Assembly: GCA_965226545.1 (NCBI GenBank) | Contig: OZ245364.1 | Coordinates: 930,001 to 994,000 of the forward strand | DNA length: 64,000 nt | DNA from: JAHRAW01 sp965226545 | Lineage (GTDB): Bacteria; Pseudomonadota; Gammaproteobacteria; Arenicellales; Poriferihabitantaceae | Direction of reading: 5' to 3' | Shown: positions 41,641 to 52,400 of the stretch, in pieces | Numbering within the stretch: position 1 is the stretch's first letter | How the letters are laid out: each line of letters starts with the position of its first letter | The notes under the pieces: generated by a model | What the model saw: the letters and a program-made list of their open reading frames with translations, nothing else | Database searches by the model: none | Told to the model about the DNA's origin: nothing | Position numbers and translations under genes: made by a program

Positions 41641-44041
41641 ACGCAACACCGCGCACCCGCTCTTTTTTCGGGTCGTAATGCGGGAAGGCGACGACTTCGC
41701 AGGCGATGCGTTTTTGGTGACCGTCCAGTTTGCCGATTTCCAAGCGCGCGCCAATCGCGCCGTGCTCGACGTTGATTCGACACAAGGCGATGTTTTGCCG
41801 AAGTATCGGCGACATCAACGCGCTGGTGATTTCGCCGACGCGGTTGCGCTCGAGATACACGCCGTCGCCGTGCGCGGCGACTTGTTCGCCATCGACAGTT
41901 AAGCCGACCAGTTTGCGCTGCGGATTCGCGCGGCGTTTGCGCAACGCTTCATCGCCGATGAATTCATCGCGCTTGGATTGCGGCGCGACAAAACCGATGC
42001 CGGCTTCGAACGGGTCGGTTTGGTCGTTGAATTCGTTGCCGGCAAAAACCAACCCGGCTTCGATGCGCAACATATCCAACGCTTCCAAGCCGAGCGGCGT
42101 GATGTTGAATTCCTCGCCGGCGCGCCACACCGCATCCCACACTTGTTCGGCGTGTTGCGGATGACAAAAAATTTCATAACCGCGTTCGCCGGTGTAGCCG
42201 GTGCGCGACACCACAATCGGCGCGCCGTGTTCGTCGCCAATGCGCGCGATTGAAAATCGAAACCACGCGAGTTCATCGAGGTTCGCCTGGTCCGGACGCG
42301 TCCAAACAATTTTGCGCAACACCTCCGCGCTGTGCGGGCCTTGCACCTGCAGGTTATGCAGTTGGTCGGTGGAATCTTTCACCCAGGCGTTCATCTTGCG
42401 CTGCTCGGCTTGACGCCGCAGCCACAGAATCGAATCGTCGCCGCCGCCAACCCAGCGGAAGTTGTGTTCATCGAGGCGAAACACCGTGCCGTCGTCAATC
42501 ATCGCGCCGGCTTCATTGCACATTGCGGTATACACCACCTGCCCGTTCGCCAGTTTGCGCATGTCGCGAGTGACGCAGGTTTGCATCAATCGCGCCGCAT
42601 CGGGGCCGAGCACCTCGGCCTTGCGCAATGCCGACAAGTCGGTGACGATGACGCCGCGTCGGCACGCCCAATATTCATCGAGCGCACCGTGTTTGGCGTA
42701 ATCGTTTGCCAGCCAATAGCCGGCGTATTCGCTGAAGTTGCGGGTTAACGCGCTCGAGCGCGAATGAAAAGCGGTTTGCTTGGTCATCTCAGCCTCCGAG
42801 TCGGCGGTCTTGCGATAGGCGATTGAACGGTTAAACATTTCATCGCGCGGATACACGCGCAAATGAATGTCGGTTGGGTTCCAGCCGTTGGCCGGGTCGA
42901 TGTCATCCGGACAGGCCGACGACACGCACACCAAATCTTTCAGCGCGCGCAACAACACATAATCGCCGGGGCGCGACCACGCCTCATCCGACACCAGTTG
43001 ATGCGCATCGTCGAAGGCGGTGTTGAAAAACAAATTCATCGCCATCCAACCTTTGCGCGCCGCGATTGGATACGGCGCAAGCGCGTTGTTGAAGTTGTCC
43101 GAACAATTGACATGCCCGGGATAGCCGGCGTCGTCGTAGGTTTTTGCGCTGCAGGCCAAGCCAAAACTGTCGTGGCGTCCGCAAGTGTCCTGCACCACCT
43201 CGACCATCGGCTCAAAATCCACGTCGTAAAATTTGGCGAACAAGCCGGGTTGCGGATACGCCGCGCCGAGCACGCTGCGCGTCGTGGTCATTTCCATCGG
43301 GCGTTCGATGCCTTGTTCGAGTTTGGCGAGGTCGAAGCACTGTAAATCCGAACACTGTCGTCCGGCGACATCGATTACTTGAATGTATTCGCCGGCGGCA
43401 ACTTGATACGCCAAGGCGCTGCGCGCATCGATTCGAATTTCGCGCGCGCGCAACGCTAGCGGCGCGGGCAATGTTTCGGCGTCAACCTGCGCATTAATTG
43501 GTTGTTGTCGGCGCACCAACACAATTAATTCAGTCGGCGGCGGCGCGGGTTGGTCGGCGCGCATCGCTTCGCCGGGCGCGCAAATCAAACACAACAAATC
43601 GCGTTCGCACACCATCTGCACCGCATCGCCGGCGCGCGCCGGTCCGCCGAGCAATTGACACACCTGCGCGCGCGCCAACTCAACGCCGCGTTCGCGCAGT
43701 TTGGCATCGATGCGCCGCGCGCCGTTGCCGTTACCGACACCGTTGTTGCCGCCGCCGTTACCATTGTGACTATTGTGAACATTGCGCAAACAATCGGCGA
43801 TATGCGCGGCGCCGATGAATCGCGCATCGATGCCGAGCGCCGCGGTCAGCGGTTCGCCGTTTGCGCCAAACGCGGCGACATGCGCGCATTGCAATCCCTG
43901 CGGGTCGACGACCGAGACCTCATCGCCGCGCGCCAACTCGAGCAACAACGCGCCTTGCGCTTTGATGCGACGGCGTTCGATGCCGGGCGCCAATGCGCGC
44001 GGCGGAATATCGAGCGGACGGTTCATCGGCAAATCATACAT
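41639..44041 (-). CDS. DUF1989 (urea carboxylase-associated) domain fused to GcvT-family aminomethyltransferase
   Basis: About 800 residues. Residues ~5-190 resemble a degenerate DUF1989 half (GDEVSVVDPQGLQCAHV) interrupted by an Asn/Gly-rich insert. Residues ~195-400 are a fuller DUF1989 domain (GEYIQVIDVAGRQCSDLQCFD, CGRHDSFGLACS, RPGDYVLLRALKDLVCVSSACPDD) with possible metal-binding Cys/His. Residues ~415-790 are GcvT: the catalytic Asp region GAMIDDGTVFRL, SRTGYTGERGYEIF and the C-terminal domain RKLVGLTVDG. It should transfer a methyl or methylene group from an amine-type substrate to tetrahydrofolate; no glycine-cleavage P or H gene is adjacent, so it may be a catabolic demethylase. ATG at 44026 and GTG at 44062 are alternative starts; no Shine-Dalgarno decides. 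Confidence 0.85.
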   Translation of the reverse strand: MYDLPMNRPLDIPPRALAPGIERRRIKAQGALLLELARGDEVSVVDPQGLQCAHVAAFGANGEPLTAALGIDARFIGAAHIADCLRNVHNSHNGNGGGNNGVGNGNGARRIDAKLRERGVELARAQVCQLLGGPARAGDAVQMVCERDLLCLICAPGEAMRADQPAPPPTELIVLVRRQQPINAQVDAETLPAPLALRAREIRIDARSALAYQVAAGEYIQVIDVAGRQCSDLQCFDLAKLEQGIERPMEMTTTRSVLGAAYPQPGLFAKFYDVDFEPMVEVVQDTCGRHDSFGLACSAKTYDDAGYPGHVNCSDNFNNALAPYPIAARKGWMAMNLFFNTAFDDAHQLVSDEAWSRPGDYVLLRALKDLVCVSSACPDDIDPANGWNPTDIHLRVYPRDEMFNRSIAYRKTADSEAEMTKQTAFHSRSSALTRNFSEYAGYWLANDYAKHGALDEYWACRRGVIVTDLSALRKAEVLGPDAARLMQTCVTRDMRKLANGQVVYTAMCNEAGAMIDDGTVFRLDEHNFRWVGGGDDSILWLRRQAEQRKMNAWVKDSTDQLHNLQVQGPHSAEVLRKIVWTRPDQANLDELAWFRFSIARIGDEHGAPIVVSRTGYTGERGYEIFCHPQHAEQVWDAVWRAGEEFNITPLGLEALDMLRIEAGLVFAGNEFNDQTDPFEAGIGFVAPQSKRDEFIGDEALRKRRANPQRKLVGLTVDGEQVAAHGDGVYLERNRVGEITSALMSPILRQNIALCRINVEHGAIGARLEIGKLDGHQKRIACEVVAFPHYDPKKERVRGVA

Positions 44042-44046
44042 TTGTT

Positions 44047-44076
44047 TTGGGGCGGTTGTCACTTATCCCCTATAAT
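44047..44076 (+). promoter_or_regulatory. Candidate promoter for NAD-glutamate dehydrogenase
   Basis: A consensus TATAAT (44071-44076) lies 18 bases after a weak TTGGGG (44047-44052), about 135 bases upstream of the gene start in the divergent spacer. The -35 match is poor. Confidence 0.25.
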
Positions 44077-44211
44077 TATCTGCGCGGCGTGGTGATGCAA
44101 TGTTGCGGCATGCAATGTCGCAACGATGTAATGATTAGCAACGACAATGATTACCACTGATTGGCGTCGCCGCAATTCGCGTCATCGATGCGCCGGTCCA
44201 AGAGAGTCCCA

Positions 44212-47200
44212 ATGAAAAACGCCGTCACTGAAAAACTAATTCACGCGGTCAAACACCAACTGCGTCCGCCGCCGCCGGCCGATGAAATCGCCTTCTTGCG
44301 CGATTTTTATCATCGCTTGTCGGGGCAGGATTTTTCCGCGAACAACGCCCTGGTGTTTCGCGAGGCTGCGTTGCGCCATCGCAAACTCGGGCAAGTGCGC
44401 GCGCCCGGGCAAACCTTAATCGCCGCGCACAACACCGCCGACATCCGCGACCGAGTATTGATGCATAACGGCGCGGCGGCGCGCGAGGCGACGATTGTTG
44501 CGCTGATTACCGACGACCGACCGTTCCTCATCGGTTCGTTGACGATGAAGTTAAACGCGATGCGCAAATCGCCGCAATGCGCCGCGCATCCGACCTTTGC
44601 GGTGCGCCGCGACCGCCGCCATCAAATGATTTCGATGGCGCGATGCAAAGATTCCAACGCGCTGCAAGCGGGCGAAGACGCGCTTGAATCGTATGTGCAG
44701 TTTGCGATTGACTTCACCCCGCCGCGCGAACATCCGCGTTTGTTGCGCGAGATTCGCGAGGTCATCGACGATGTCGGCGTGGTGGTCGCTGATTGGTCGG
44801 CGATGCGCGAACGCGCGCTCGGGTTGGCGCAGGCGTTGCAACGCGGCGCGCGCACCGACACCGAACATGCCGCGTTGTTGGATTGGATGGCGAACGATCA
44901 CTTCGCCTTTCTCGGTTATGTCGAGATGACCGTGCATGCCGACGCCGACGGCGCGCGCGCGGTGTTGGATGATTCATCCGCGCTCGGCGTGTTGCGCGCG
45001 CATGCCGCCGACATCGACGCGATTTTGCCGCCGCCGGCGGATTCGAACGCCAAGGTGGTGTTCACCAAATCGCGCCAACGCGCGCGCGTGCATCGCGACA
45101 ACTACATGGACTGCATCTTGGTCGAGCGCGTCGACGACAACGACAAGGCAACGCGCGGCAAGCCAACCGGCGGGCGGCGCATCGGCTGCATCCTCGGGTT
45201 TTTGGCGCGCGCGGCGACGCATCGACCGACCGATGAAATTCCGCTGTTGCGCGAACGCCGCAACTACATTCTTAAACACAGCACCTTGCGCCCCGGCGGA
45301 CACGCGTATAAATCGCTGGTGTCGGTGATTGAGACGCTGCCGCGCGAGACGATGTTTCAGATGGAGTCGCGCGATTTATACGCGCTGTGCATGACCATTC
45401 TCAATCATTTTGAGCGGCGCAAAACCCGACTGCATCTGCATCGAAATGTATGCGGACATTTTTATTCCTGCTTAACCTATCTGCCGCGCGATTTATTCGA
45501 CAGCACGTTGCGGCGGCGCATTCAATCGTATTTGCTCGACCGTCTCGGCGGTGAACAGGCTTCGTTCGATGTGCATTTTTCCGATTCGAGCGTCACTCGA
45601 ATTCATTTTGTAATTCACTGTCGCCAACGGCAAACCAACAAATTTGACGCGCGCTTAATCGAGCGCGATGTGCTGACGATGGCGCGCGATTGGAATGAAA
45701 ATCTGCATGCCGCGGCCTTGCGCGATTTCGGTTATCAACACGCCGAACAATTGTTGACGTTGTATCGCGACGCCTTCCCCGGCAATTATCGAAACGTTTT
45801 TTCAGTCGATGATGCGCTTATCGACATCAATCGTTTTGCGCAAGTGTCGGACGGTCGAATGGTCGCCGCGCTTAAGCCGTGCGCCGACGGTGAAGCGCGG
45901 TTTATGTTGTACACCGATGAACAATCCATCGCCTTGTCCGCGGTGATGCCGATTTTGGAAAACATGGGCGTGTTTGTGCAAAGCGAACAGCCGTATCGAA
46001 TTCGCCGCTCGGACGGCGCGCAATTTTGGCTGCATGATTTTTCCATCGTGCGCACCGACGGCGAATCTTTCGTTGCACCGTCCAATGCCGACCAATCGGT
46101 CGTCAATGGCGTCGACAAGTCCGCTGAACAATCCACCGGCAAGTCGGTCGTCAATGACGCCAACAAGTCCGCCGGTAACGCCAGCGTCAAGTCCAACGAC
46201 AAATCCGCCGACAACTTCCGCGACAATTTCGAGACGGCGTTTATGCTCGCGTGGCGCGGCGTGGTCGAGAACGACGGCTTCAATCAATTGGTGTTGCTCG
46301 GCGGATTGACTTGGCGGCAAACCGCGTTGTTGCGCGCCTATTACCGCTATCTTAAACAAATCCGCCTGCGTTACAGCGAGCAGTACATCATCGACACCTT
46401 GGCCAAACATCCGCGATTGGCGGTGTTGATGGTGCGATTGTTTGACGCGCGTTTTAATCCGCGCGAACGCGGCGGCGGACGCGTCGGCGGCGGCGAACGC
46501 GCATTGAGCAAACAAATCGCGCAACAACTCGAACAAGTCGCCAGTTTGGATGAAGAGCGAATCATTTTGGCGTTGCTCGATGTCATCAACGCCACCTTGC
46601 GCACCAATTATTATCAAGCCGCGCACACCGCACCGCGCGGCGACATCGCCGGACACGACGCGCCGCCCGAGCGCGCCAAATCGTATTTGTCGATTAAACT
46701 CGATTCGCGCGCGATTCCGCGCATCCCGGCGCCGGCGCCGAACGCCGAGATTTTTGTGTATTCGCCGCGCATCGAAGGCGTGCATTTGCGCGGCGGCGCG
46801 ATTGCGCGCGGCGGCTTGCGCTGGTCTGAACGCCCCGAAGATTTTCGCACCGAAGTGCTTGGCTTGGTTAAGGCGCAGCGCGTTAAAAACGCGGTCATCG
46901 TGCCGGTCGGTTCGAAGGGCGGCTTTGTCGCCAAACAATTGCCGAGCGAACGCAATGCCGTGCGCGATGAAGTGGTCGCCTGTTATCGCTTGTTCATCAG
47001 CGGCTTGTTGGATTTAACCGACAACTTGGTCGGCGACAAAGTGATTGCGCCGCCGCAAGTGGTGCGCGCCGACGGTGACGACCCGTATTTGGTGGTCGCG
47101 GCCGACAAAGGCACCGCGACCTTTTCCGACATCGCCAATGAATTGTCGGCGCAATATCAATTTTGGCTCGGCGATGCATTCGCCTCCGGCGGCTCGGTCG

Positions 47201-49188
47201 GCTACGACCATAAAAAAATGGGCATCACCGCGCGCGGCGCCTGGGAATCGGTCAAGCGTCACTTCCGCGAACTCGGCAAGGACATCCAGCGCGAAGAATT
47301 CAGCGTGGTCGCCATCGGCGACATGAGCGGCGATGTCTTCGGCAATGCGATGTTGTTGTCGAAACACATCCGCCTGCTCGCCGCGTTTAATCATCGACAC
47401 ATTTTCATCGACCCGACGCCGCCGGCGCGCGCGTATCAAGAACGCAAGCGATTGTTCGACCTGCCGCGTTCATCTTGGGACGATTACGACCGCAAATTGA
47501 TATCGAAGGGCGGCGGGGTTTTTTCGCGCGCCGCCAAATCGATTACGTTGTCGGCGCGCGCCAAACGCGCGCTCGGCGCGTCCAAGGATAAATTCGCGCC
47601 GGATGAATTAATTCGCGTCATCTTAAAATGCAAATGCGAGTTGTTGTTTAACGGCGGCATCGGCACATATGTTAAGGCGTCGACCGAAACCGATTCGGCC
47701 GCGCAGGACAAAAACAACGACTCGGTGCGCGTCGATGCAAATCAATTGCGTTGTAGCACGCTCGGCGAAGGCGGCAATCTCGGCATGACGCAATTGGCGC
47801 GCATCGAATACGCGCAGGGCGGCGGCTTGTGTTACACCGATGCGATTGACAACTCGGCCGGGGTCGACACTTCGGACCACGAAGTCAACATTAAAATTTT
47901 GTTGAACGCGGCGATGCGCGAACGCGTCAATCCGTTAAGCGCGATGCAAAGAAACGCCTTGCTTGCCAAGATGCAGGACGAAGTCGGCGCGTTGGTGCTC
48001 GCCAACAACTATGCGCAAACTCAGGCGCTCGGTTTGGAGGCGTGGTATGGCGGGCGCATCATCGCGCAACAGGCGCGCGCCATCGATGCGCTCGAAGATA
48101 AAGGCTTGCTCGACCGCGCGATTGAATTTTTGCCGACGCGCGCCGCACTCAGCGAACGCGCCGAACAAAACAAATCGCTGAGCCGTCCGGAATTGTCGGT
48201 GTTGTTGTCGTACGGCAAGATGGAGTTGTCGCAAGTTTTGCTGGAGTCGAATTTGCCGGACGACGCTTATGCGGCGCGCGAAATCGACCGTTATTTCCCC
48301 AAACGCTTGACCAAACAATATCCGAAGTTGGTGCGCGCGCATCGCCTCAAGCGCGAGATTATCGCCGCGCAACTCGGCAATGATTTGGTCGGCATGATGG
48401 GCGCGAGTTTTCATTTGCGTCTGGCGGATTTAAGCGGCTGCGCGGGCGATGAATTAACCCGCGCCTATGTCGCCGCGCGCGACTTGTTGGATGCGCCAAC
48501 CTTCATCAGCCTGATCCAATCGCTCGACAACCGCATCGATGCGCGCCTGCAGTTAACCCTGTTGGCGCAAAACGCCGCGATGATGCGCCAATGCATTATC
48601 CGGCTGTTGCGCAATCAACCGGCGCCGCTCAACATCGCCAAACTGGTCGACGCCTGTCGCCCGCAATGCGCCAAACTCAAAGCCGCATTGCCGCGCACAC
48701 TCGGCGCGCGCGCCCGCCAACAACATCAATCGCGCATCGACGAATTGCGCGCCGCCAATGTGCCGCCCGCGGACGCCGCGCAATTAGCGGCGTTGGCCTG
48801 GCTCGGCAATGCAATCGACATCATCGAAATCGCGCGACGCGAGCGGCGCGCGTTGCGGTTGTGCGCCGGCGTGTATTTTGAAGTCGGCGAACTGCTCGGC
48901 TTGGATTGGCTCGATGCCGCGATTGACGCCCTGCCGACCGGCAATCACTGGCACGACCGCGCGACCTTCGGTCTCGGCAATGAGTTGCGCGCCAGCCACA
49001 GCGCGATTGCGCGCAAGGTGTTGGCGATGGATTCCGGCGACTCCGGCGCGGCGTTGCTGAAAAAATGGCGCAACGCCAACCGCCGCACGATTGGCATGAT
49101 TGAGGAAATGGCGCGCGAACTGCAAAACGAACAGGCGGATTTCGCAATGCTGTCGGTGCTGATAAGCGAATTGGCGTGGCTGCATTAA
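44212..49188 (+). CDS. NAD-specific glutamate dehydrogenase, large (180-kDa class)
   Basis: Oxidatively deaminates glutamate to 2-oxoglutarate, feeding amino acid carbon into the TCA cycle. It is 1,658 residues, the size of the large bacterial NAD-GDH class. N-terminal ACT-like regulatory regions precede the catalytic core. The core shows IFVYSPRIEGVHLRGGAIARG, RWSERPEDFRTEVLGLVKAQ and the catalytic-Lys loop VPVGSKGGFV, then the nucleotide-binding AIGDMSGDVFGN. A low-complexity insert (residues ~624-668, repeats of N/S-K-S-A/V-type words) interrupts the N-terminal part; its DNA is quasi-repetitive. The ATG at 44212 is preceded by an AAGAGAG Shine-Dalgarno-like run. Confidence 0.94.
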   Translation: MKNAVTEKLIHAVKHQLRPPPPADEIAFLRDFYHRLSGQDFSANNALVFREAALRHRKLGQVRAPGQTLIAAHNTADIRDRVLMHNGAAAREATIVALITDDRPFLIGSLTMKLNAMRKSPQCAAHPTFAVRRDRRHQMISMARCKDSNALQAGEDALESYVQFAIDFTPPREHPRLLREIREVIDDVGVVVADWSAMRERALGLAQALQRGARTDTEHAALLDWMANDHFAFLGYVEMTVHADADGARAVLDDSSALGVLRAHAADIDAILPPPADSNAKVVFTKSRQRARVHRDNYMDCILVERVDDNDKATRGKPTGGRRIGCILGFLARAATHRPTDEIPLLRERRNYILKHSTLRPGGHAYKSLVSVIETLPRETMFQMESRDLYALCMTILNHFERRKTRLHLHRNVCGHFYSCLTYLPRDLFDSTLRRRIQSYLLDRLGGEQASFDVHFSDSSVTRIHFVIHCRQRQTNKFDARLIERDVLTMARDWNENLHAAALRDFGYQHAEQLLTLYRDAFPGNYRNVFSVDDALIDINRFAQVSDGRMVAALKPCADGEARFMLYTDEQSIALSAVMPILENMGVFVQSEQPYRIRRSDGAQFWLHDFSIVRTDGESFVAPSNADQSVVNGVDKSAEQSTGKSVVNDANKSAGNASVKSNDKSADNFRDNFETAFMLAWRGVVENDGFNQLVLLGGLTWRQTALLRAYYRYLKQIRLRYSEQYIIDTLAKHPRLAVLMVRLFDARFNPRERGGGRVGGGERALSKQIAQQLEQVASLDEERIILALLDVINATLRTNYYQAAHTAPRGDIAGHDAPPERAKSYLSIKLDSRAIPRIPAPAPNAEIFVYSPRIEGVHLRGGAIARGGLRWSERPEDFRTEVLGLVKAQRVKNAVIVPVGSKGGFVAKQLPSERNAVRDEVVACYRLFISGLLDLTDNLVGDKVIAPPQVVRADGDDPYLVVAADKGTATFSDIANELSAQYQFWLGDAFASGGSVGYDHKKMGITARGAWESVKRHFRELGKDIQREEFSVVAIGDMSGDVFGNAMLLSKHIRLLAAFNHRHIFIDPTPPARAYQERKRLFDLPRSSWDDYDRKLISKGGGVFSRAAKSITLSARAKRALGASKDKFAPDELIRVILKCKCELLFNGGIGTYVKASTETDSAAQDKNNDSVRVDANQLRCSTLGEGGNLGMTQLARIEYAQGGGLCYTDAIDNSAGVDTSDHEVNIKILLNAAMRERVNPLSAMQRNALLAKMQDEVGALVLANNYAQTQALGLEAWYGGRIIAQQARAIDALEDKGLLDRAIEFLPTRAALSERAEQNKSLSRPELSVLLSYGKMELSQVLLESNLPDDAYAAREIDRYFPKRLTKQYPKLVRAHRLKREIIAAQLGNDLVGMMGASFHLRLADLSGCAGDELTRAYVAARDLLDAPTFISLIQSLDNRIDARLQLTLLAQNAAMMRQCIIRLLRNQPAPLNIAKLVDACRPQCAKLKAALPRTLGARARQQHQSRIDELRAANVPPADAAQLAALAWLGNAIDIIEIARRERRALRLCAGVYFEVGELLGLDWLDAAIDALPTGNHWHDRATFGLGNELRASHSAIARKVLAMDSGDSGAALLKKWRNANRRTIGMIEEMARELQNEQADFAMLSVLISELAWLH

Positions 49189-49346
49189 CGCGGCGCGGCG
49201 GGCGGTGTTGGTGCGCGATACGGTCAATCATCCGGTGAAGCGAACGACCGCGTTTAACTCATCAATTACTGCGTTTGAATCATTAAAACGCACCGCTTTT
49301 TTACCAATATAATTCATGATTACAACCCCGCTTTTACTTGCATTTT

Positions 49347-49375
49347 GCTATACTTAACTTCGCTATACTTAACTT
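49347..49375 (+). repeat. Direct 15-bp repeat containing TATACT upstream of the second adhesin
   Basis: gctatacttaactt occurs twice (49347-49360, 49362-49375). Each copy carries a TATACT that could serve as a -10 box, but no -35 at proper spacing is evident. The surrounding 242-bp spacer (49189-49430) holds no gene. Confidence 0.5.
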
Positions 49376-49430
49376 GATTTACTTTCCGATGAAGTTAGTC
49401 CACATATCGAACAGTAAAGAGGGTATCCAC

Positions 49431-52400
49431 ATGCAAACACACACCCAATCCGCCCCGTTTACCTTGCGCACCTTGCGACGCCTGTTGTTTGCCGCGTTGC
49501 TGTTATCGACTTCGGCAATGCGCGTCGATGCCGCTGAGTTTTCCCATGAAGCCGCAAACGACCTGCGCATCCGCATCTATTTGGCGTATATAAACAACCA
49601 GTTGGTGGTTGACGCCCCCATCAGCATCGGACTGGCAACCGCCACCCACATCTCCGGCTCAATCGTTGATTATGAACTGTTCCCGGAAAGCGATTACGAC
49701 CCTCGCATAGACACAGACGGCTATTCCCCGTCAATACCGGCAGGCTATGTGACGTATGGCGACGCCCGACGACGCGGCATCGGCCCGCGCAGTGCGCGGC
49801 AATCCGACGACGGATTGTATGACGGGAATTTTCGCCACGTGCGCGCGCGCACCGGCGGGATTGTTGATGCTGATGGCAATACCATCAGTAACGAGCCCGG
49901 CTCGTTGAACGGTCAGCCGCGCGACAGCGGCAACTATCGCTTTGCGTTTCGGGCTACGGATGATTCAACGATCAGCGATACAATTCTTTTTGACCTGCCG
50001 GTCGACGAACTTCGTTTTTTTCCTGAAGCGCCCCACGCCAGCAACAGGTATCTTGGCGTCAAACCGCTCACCTATCGTGTCGGCAAATCGGTGCCGCATG
50101 ATTTCCAATCGGCGCGGTTTCCCAAGGTTAGAGGCTATCACTACCGCTACGGTTACAGCGCCACCTTGAATCACGACGGCAACTCGATGCAGGTCGATTT
50201 GGAAAACGGCGGCGGGCTCGGCCCGGTGTTGCCCGGCATGTCGGTTGCCAAACTCACCGGCGGCGGCATGCGCTTGGGCGGCACACCGACAGCATCGCCC
50301 GGCAAAGGCGCGTTGGTGATGACGTTGACCGCCTACACCTCGAATCAAGCGGATTATGACGCCGGCGCCGCCGACCAATTGCTCGAACGCAGCGTTTCGC
50401 GAGTGTTTACGATAACGGTGATTGGTCACGCATTGCCGGCGTTGGCCGATAATCGCGCGTTGTATCCGTCGACCTACCCCCTGACAAATCCGCGCGGCGC
50501 GGATTACGAATTAACCCTGCCGACGGTGGCGGCGGACGGGCATTTAGCCGGCTATTTGGCAAACATGTCCTACACCCTGACCGCTACGACCGGTCAATCG
50601 GTGGCGAGCGTGTTGCCCGGTTTGTCCTATGACCCGGCGACGCGCATCTTTTCCGGCTATCCCACCGCGCTTGGCGTGGCATCATTGATATACCGTGCAA
50701 CCGACCAATACGGCAATGTCGCGGCGGTGAATATGATGGTCGCCGCAACGCCGCCGACCGGTTTTAATATCGGCCCGGTTGGCGCCGGCTTCGGCTTAAA
50801 CCGCGCGATTGATTGGACGCTGCCGACGGCTGACTACGGCGCGCCGCCGTTTGGCGATTTCGAGTTGGTGCTGGCCGATGGTTCGGTGGCCGGCACGGTC
50901 GGGCAAACGTTGGAACAAGTGTTTGGCGGGCTGACCTTCGACCGCGCAACTCGCATCGTCAGCGGCACGTTGACATCGACGCCGAGCGACAACACCTTGG
51001 GCGCGTATCTGTTCACCTATTCGATGACCGATGCATACGGCTATCGCGGTTCGGGCTTGTGGCGAGTGGTGGTCGCGTCCGGCGCCGATGCCGAACAATA
51101 CGAAGTGGGTGCGCCGTTGATGCCGAAGCAATTGCGATTGACCTTAACCGGCGATGTCGCCTACACCCTGCCGCCGGGGCGCGGCGTGAATCGCGGCCCG
51201 TGGCGTTATTCATTGAGCGGGTTTGACAATTCGGAGTTTTACCCTGCAGGCCGCAGAAAGAACAGTTTATTGGGGTTGACGTTTGATTCGGATACGCGCG
51301 TGCTGAGCGGCACGGTGTCATTTGCCTACAGCCCGGAGTATGGCGTGCGCGATAATTTCCGCATGGCGTATACGGCGATTGACCGCATCGGCGTGACCTA
51401 TGTAAAGAATTTTGTGATTGCGGTTAAGCCGCGCCCGAATTTTATATTTTTTGCCGATTACACCAACAGCGGCGGTGCGCTTGCGTCTTTGCCGCGCTTA
51501 GTCGATATCAGAACGGTAAACGGCGTATCGGATTTTTTATTCGACAAGGTTCATTTGGCGCGCGAGGATTACACCGGTTGGGGGCCGTTTAGTTACACTT
51601 TATACGGCGACGACACATTGTCGTCCGATGCGTACACCTTATCGACGCCGTGTTTGCCGGATTGCACATTGCCGGTGGCGGCAAGCGCGGCGCCGCCGGA
51701 TGGCTGGGAGAACACCCCGGGCTCGGTGGGCATCACCCACGTGGTTGGCACCAACGTTGAAGACCAACAGTTTCGCAATACGGTTTTCGGTCGCGCGCCG
51801 CATGCGGTCGAGGTTCAAGTGTATACCTTTGCGGTGACCGCGACCGACAGCAACGGGGTTGAGTCATTGCCGTCGCCGGTGGTGATTGCGAGTTACCCGT
51901 ATTTGGGCTTTTCGGATACGATGGCCGAAGAGATGACGTTGCCGTGGAGCGGTTACTATCCGAATCATTTGTTTTATCCGCTGTCCGGCGAACAAACCTA
52001 CACCCTGCCGCATGCGCGCGGCGGCTGGATTGCCGACGGCACGCGGCCGATTCGGTATGGATTGTCCGCGCAAGACGGCGGCGATTTGCCGGCCGGGTTT
52101 AGTTTTGTCGGCGGCGCCGACCGCAAATTGCTTTGGAAGTCGCAGAATGAGAAAGATGGTCAGGGTTTTGCGCAAACTTTCGTGATTCGCGCCGATGATA
52201 CAAGCTCGCAATCGGATACGCACACCTTTTATGTCGCGGCAAACGGCCCGCCGGTGCTGATGCCGGGGCAAGCGATGACCTACACGGTGGGGCAGCATCG
52301 TGAAGTGTGGCTGTCGATAACCCCCGGCACCGGCACGGCGCCGTTCACCGCCAAAGCGTCGGCCGGCGCCGAGTTGCTGCACGGCATGCGGTTGGAGGAC

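Noticed and set aside
45802..46938. 378-codon minus-strand frame inside NAD-glutamate dehydrogenase
   Set aside because: Antisense shadow; the plus strand encodes the conserved enzyme without interruption.
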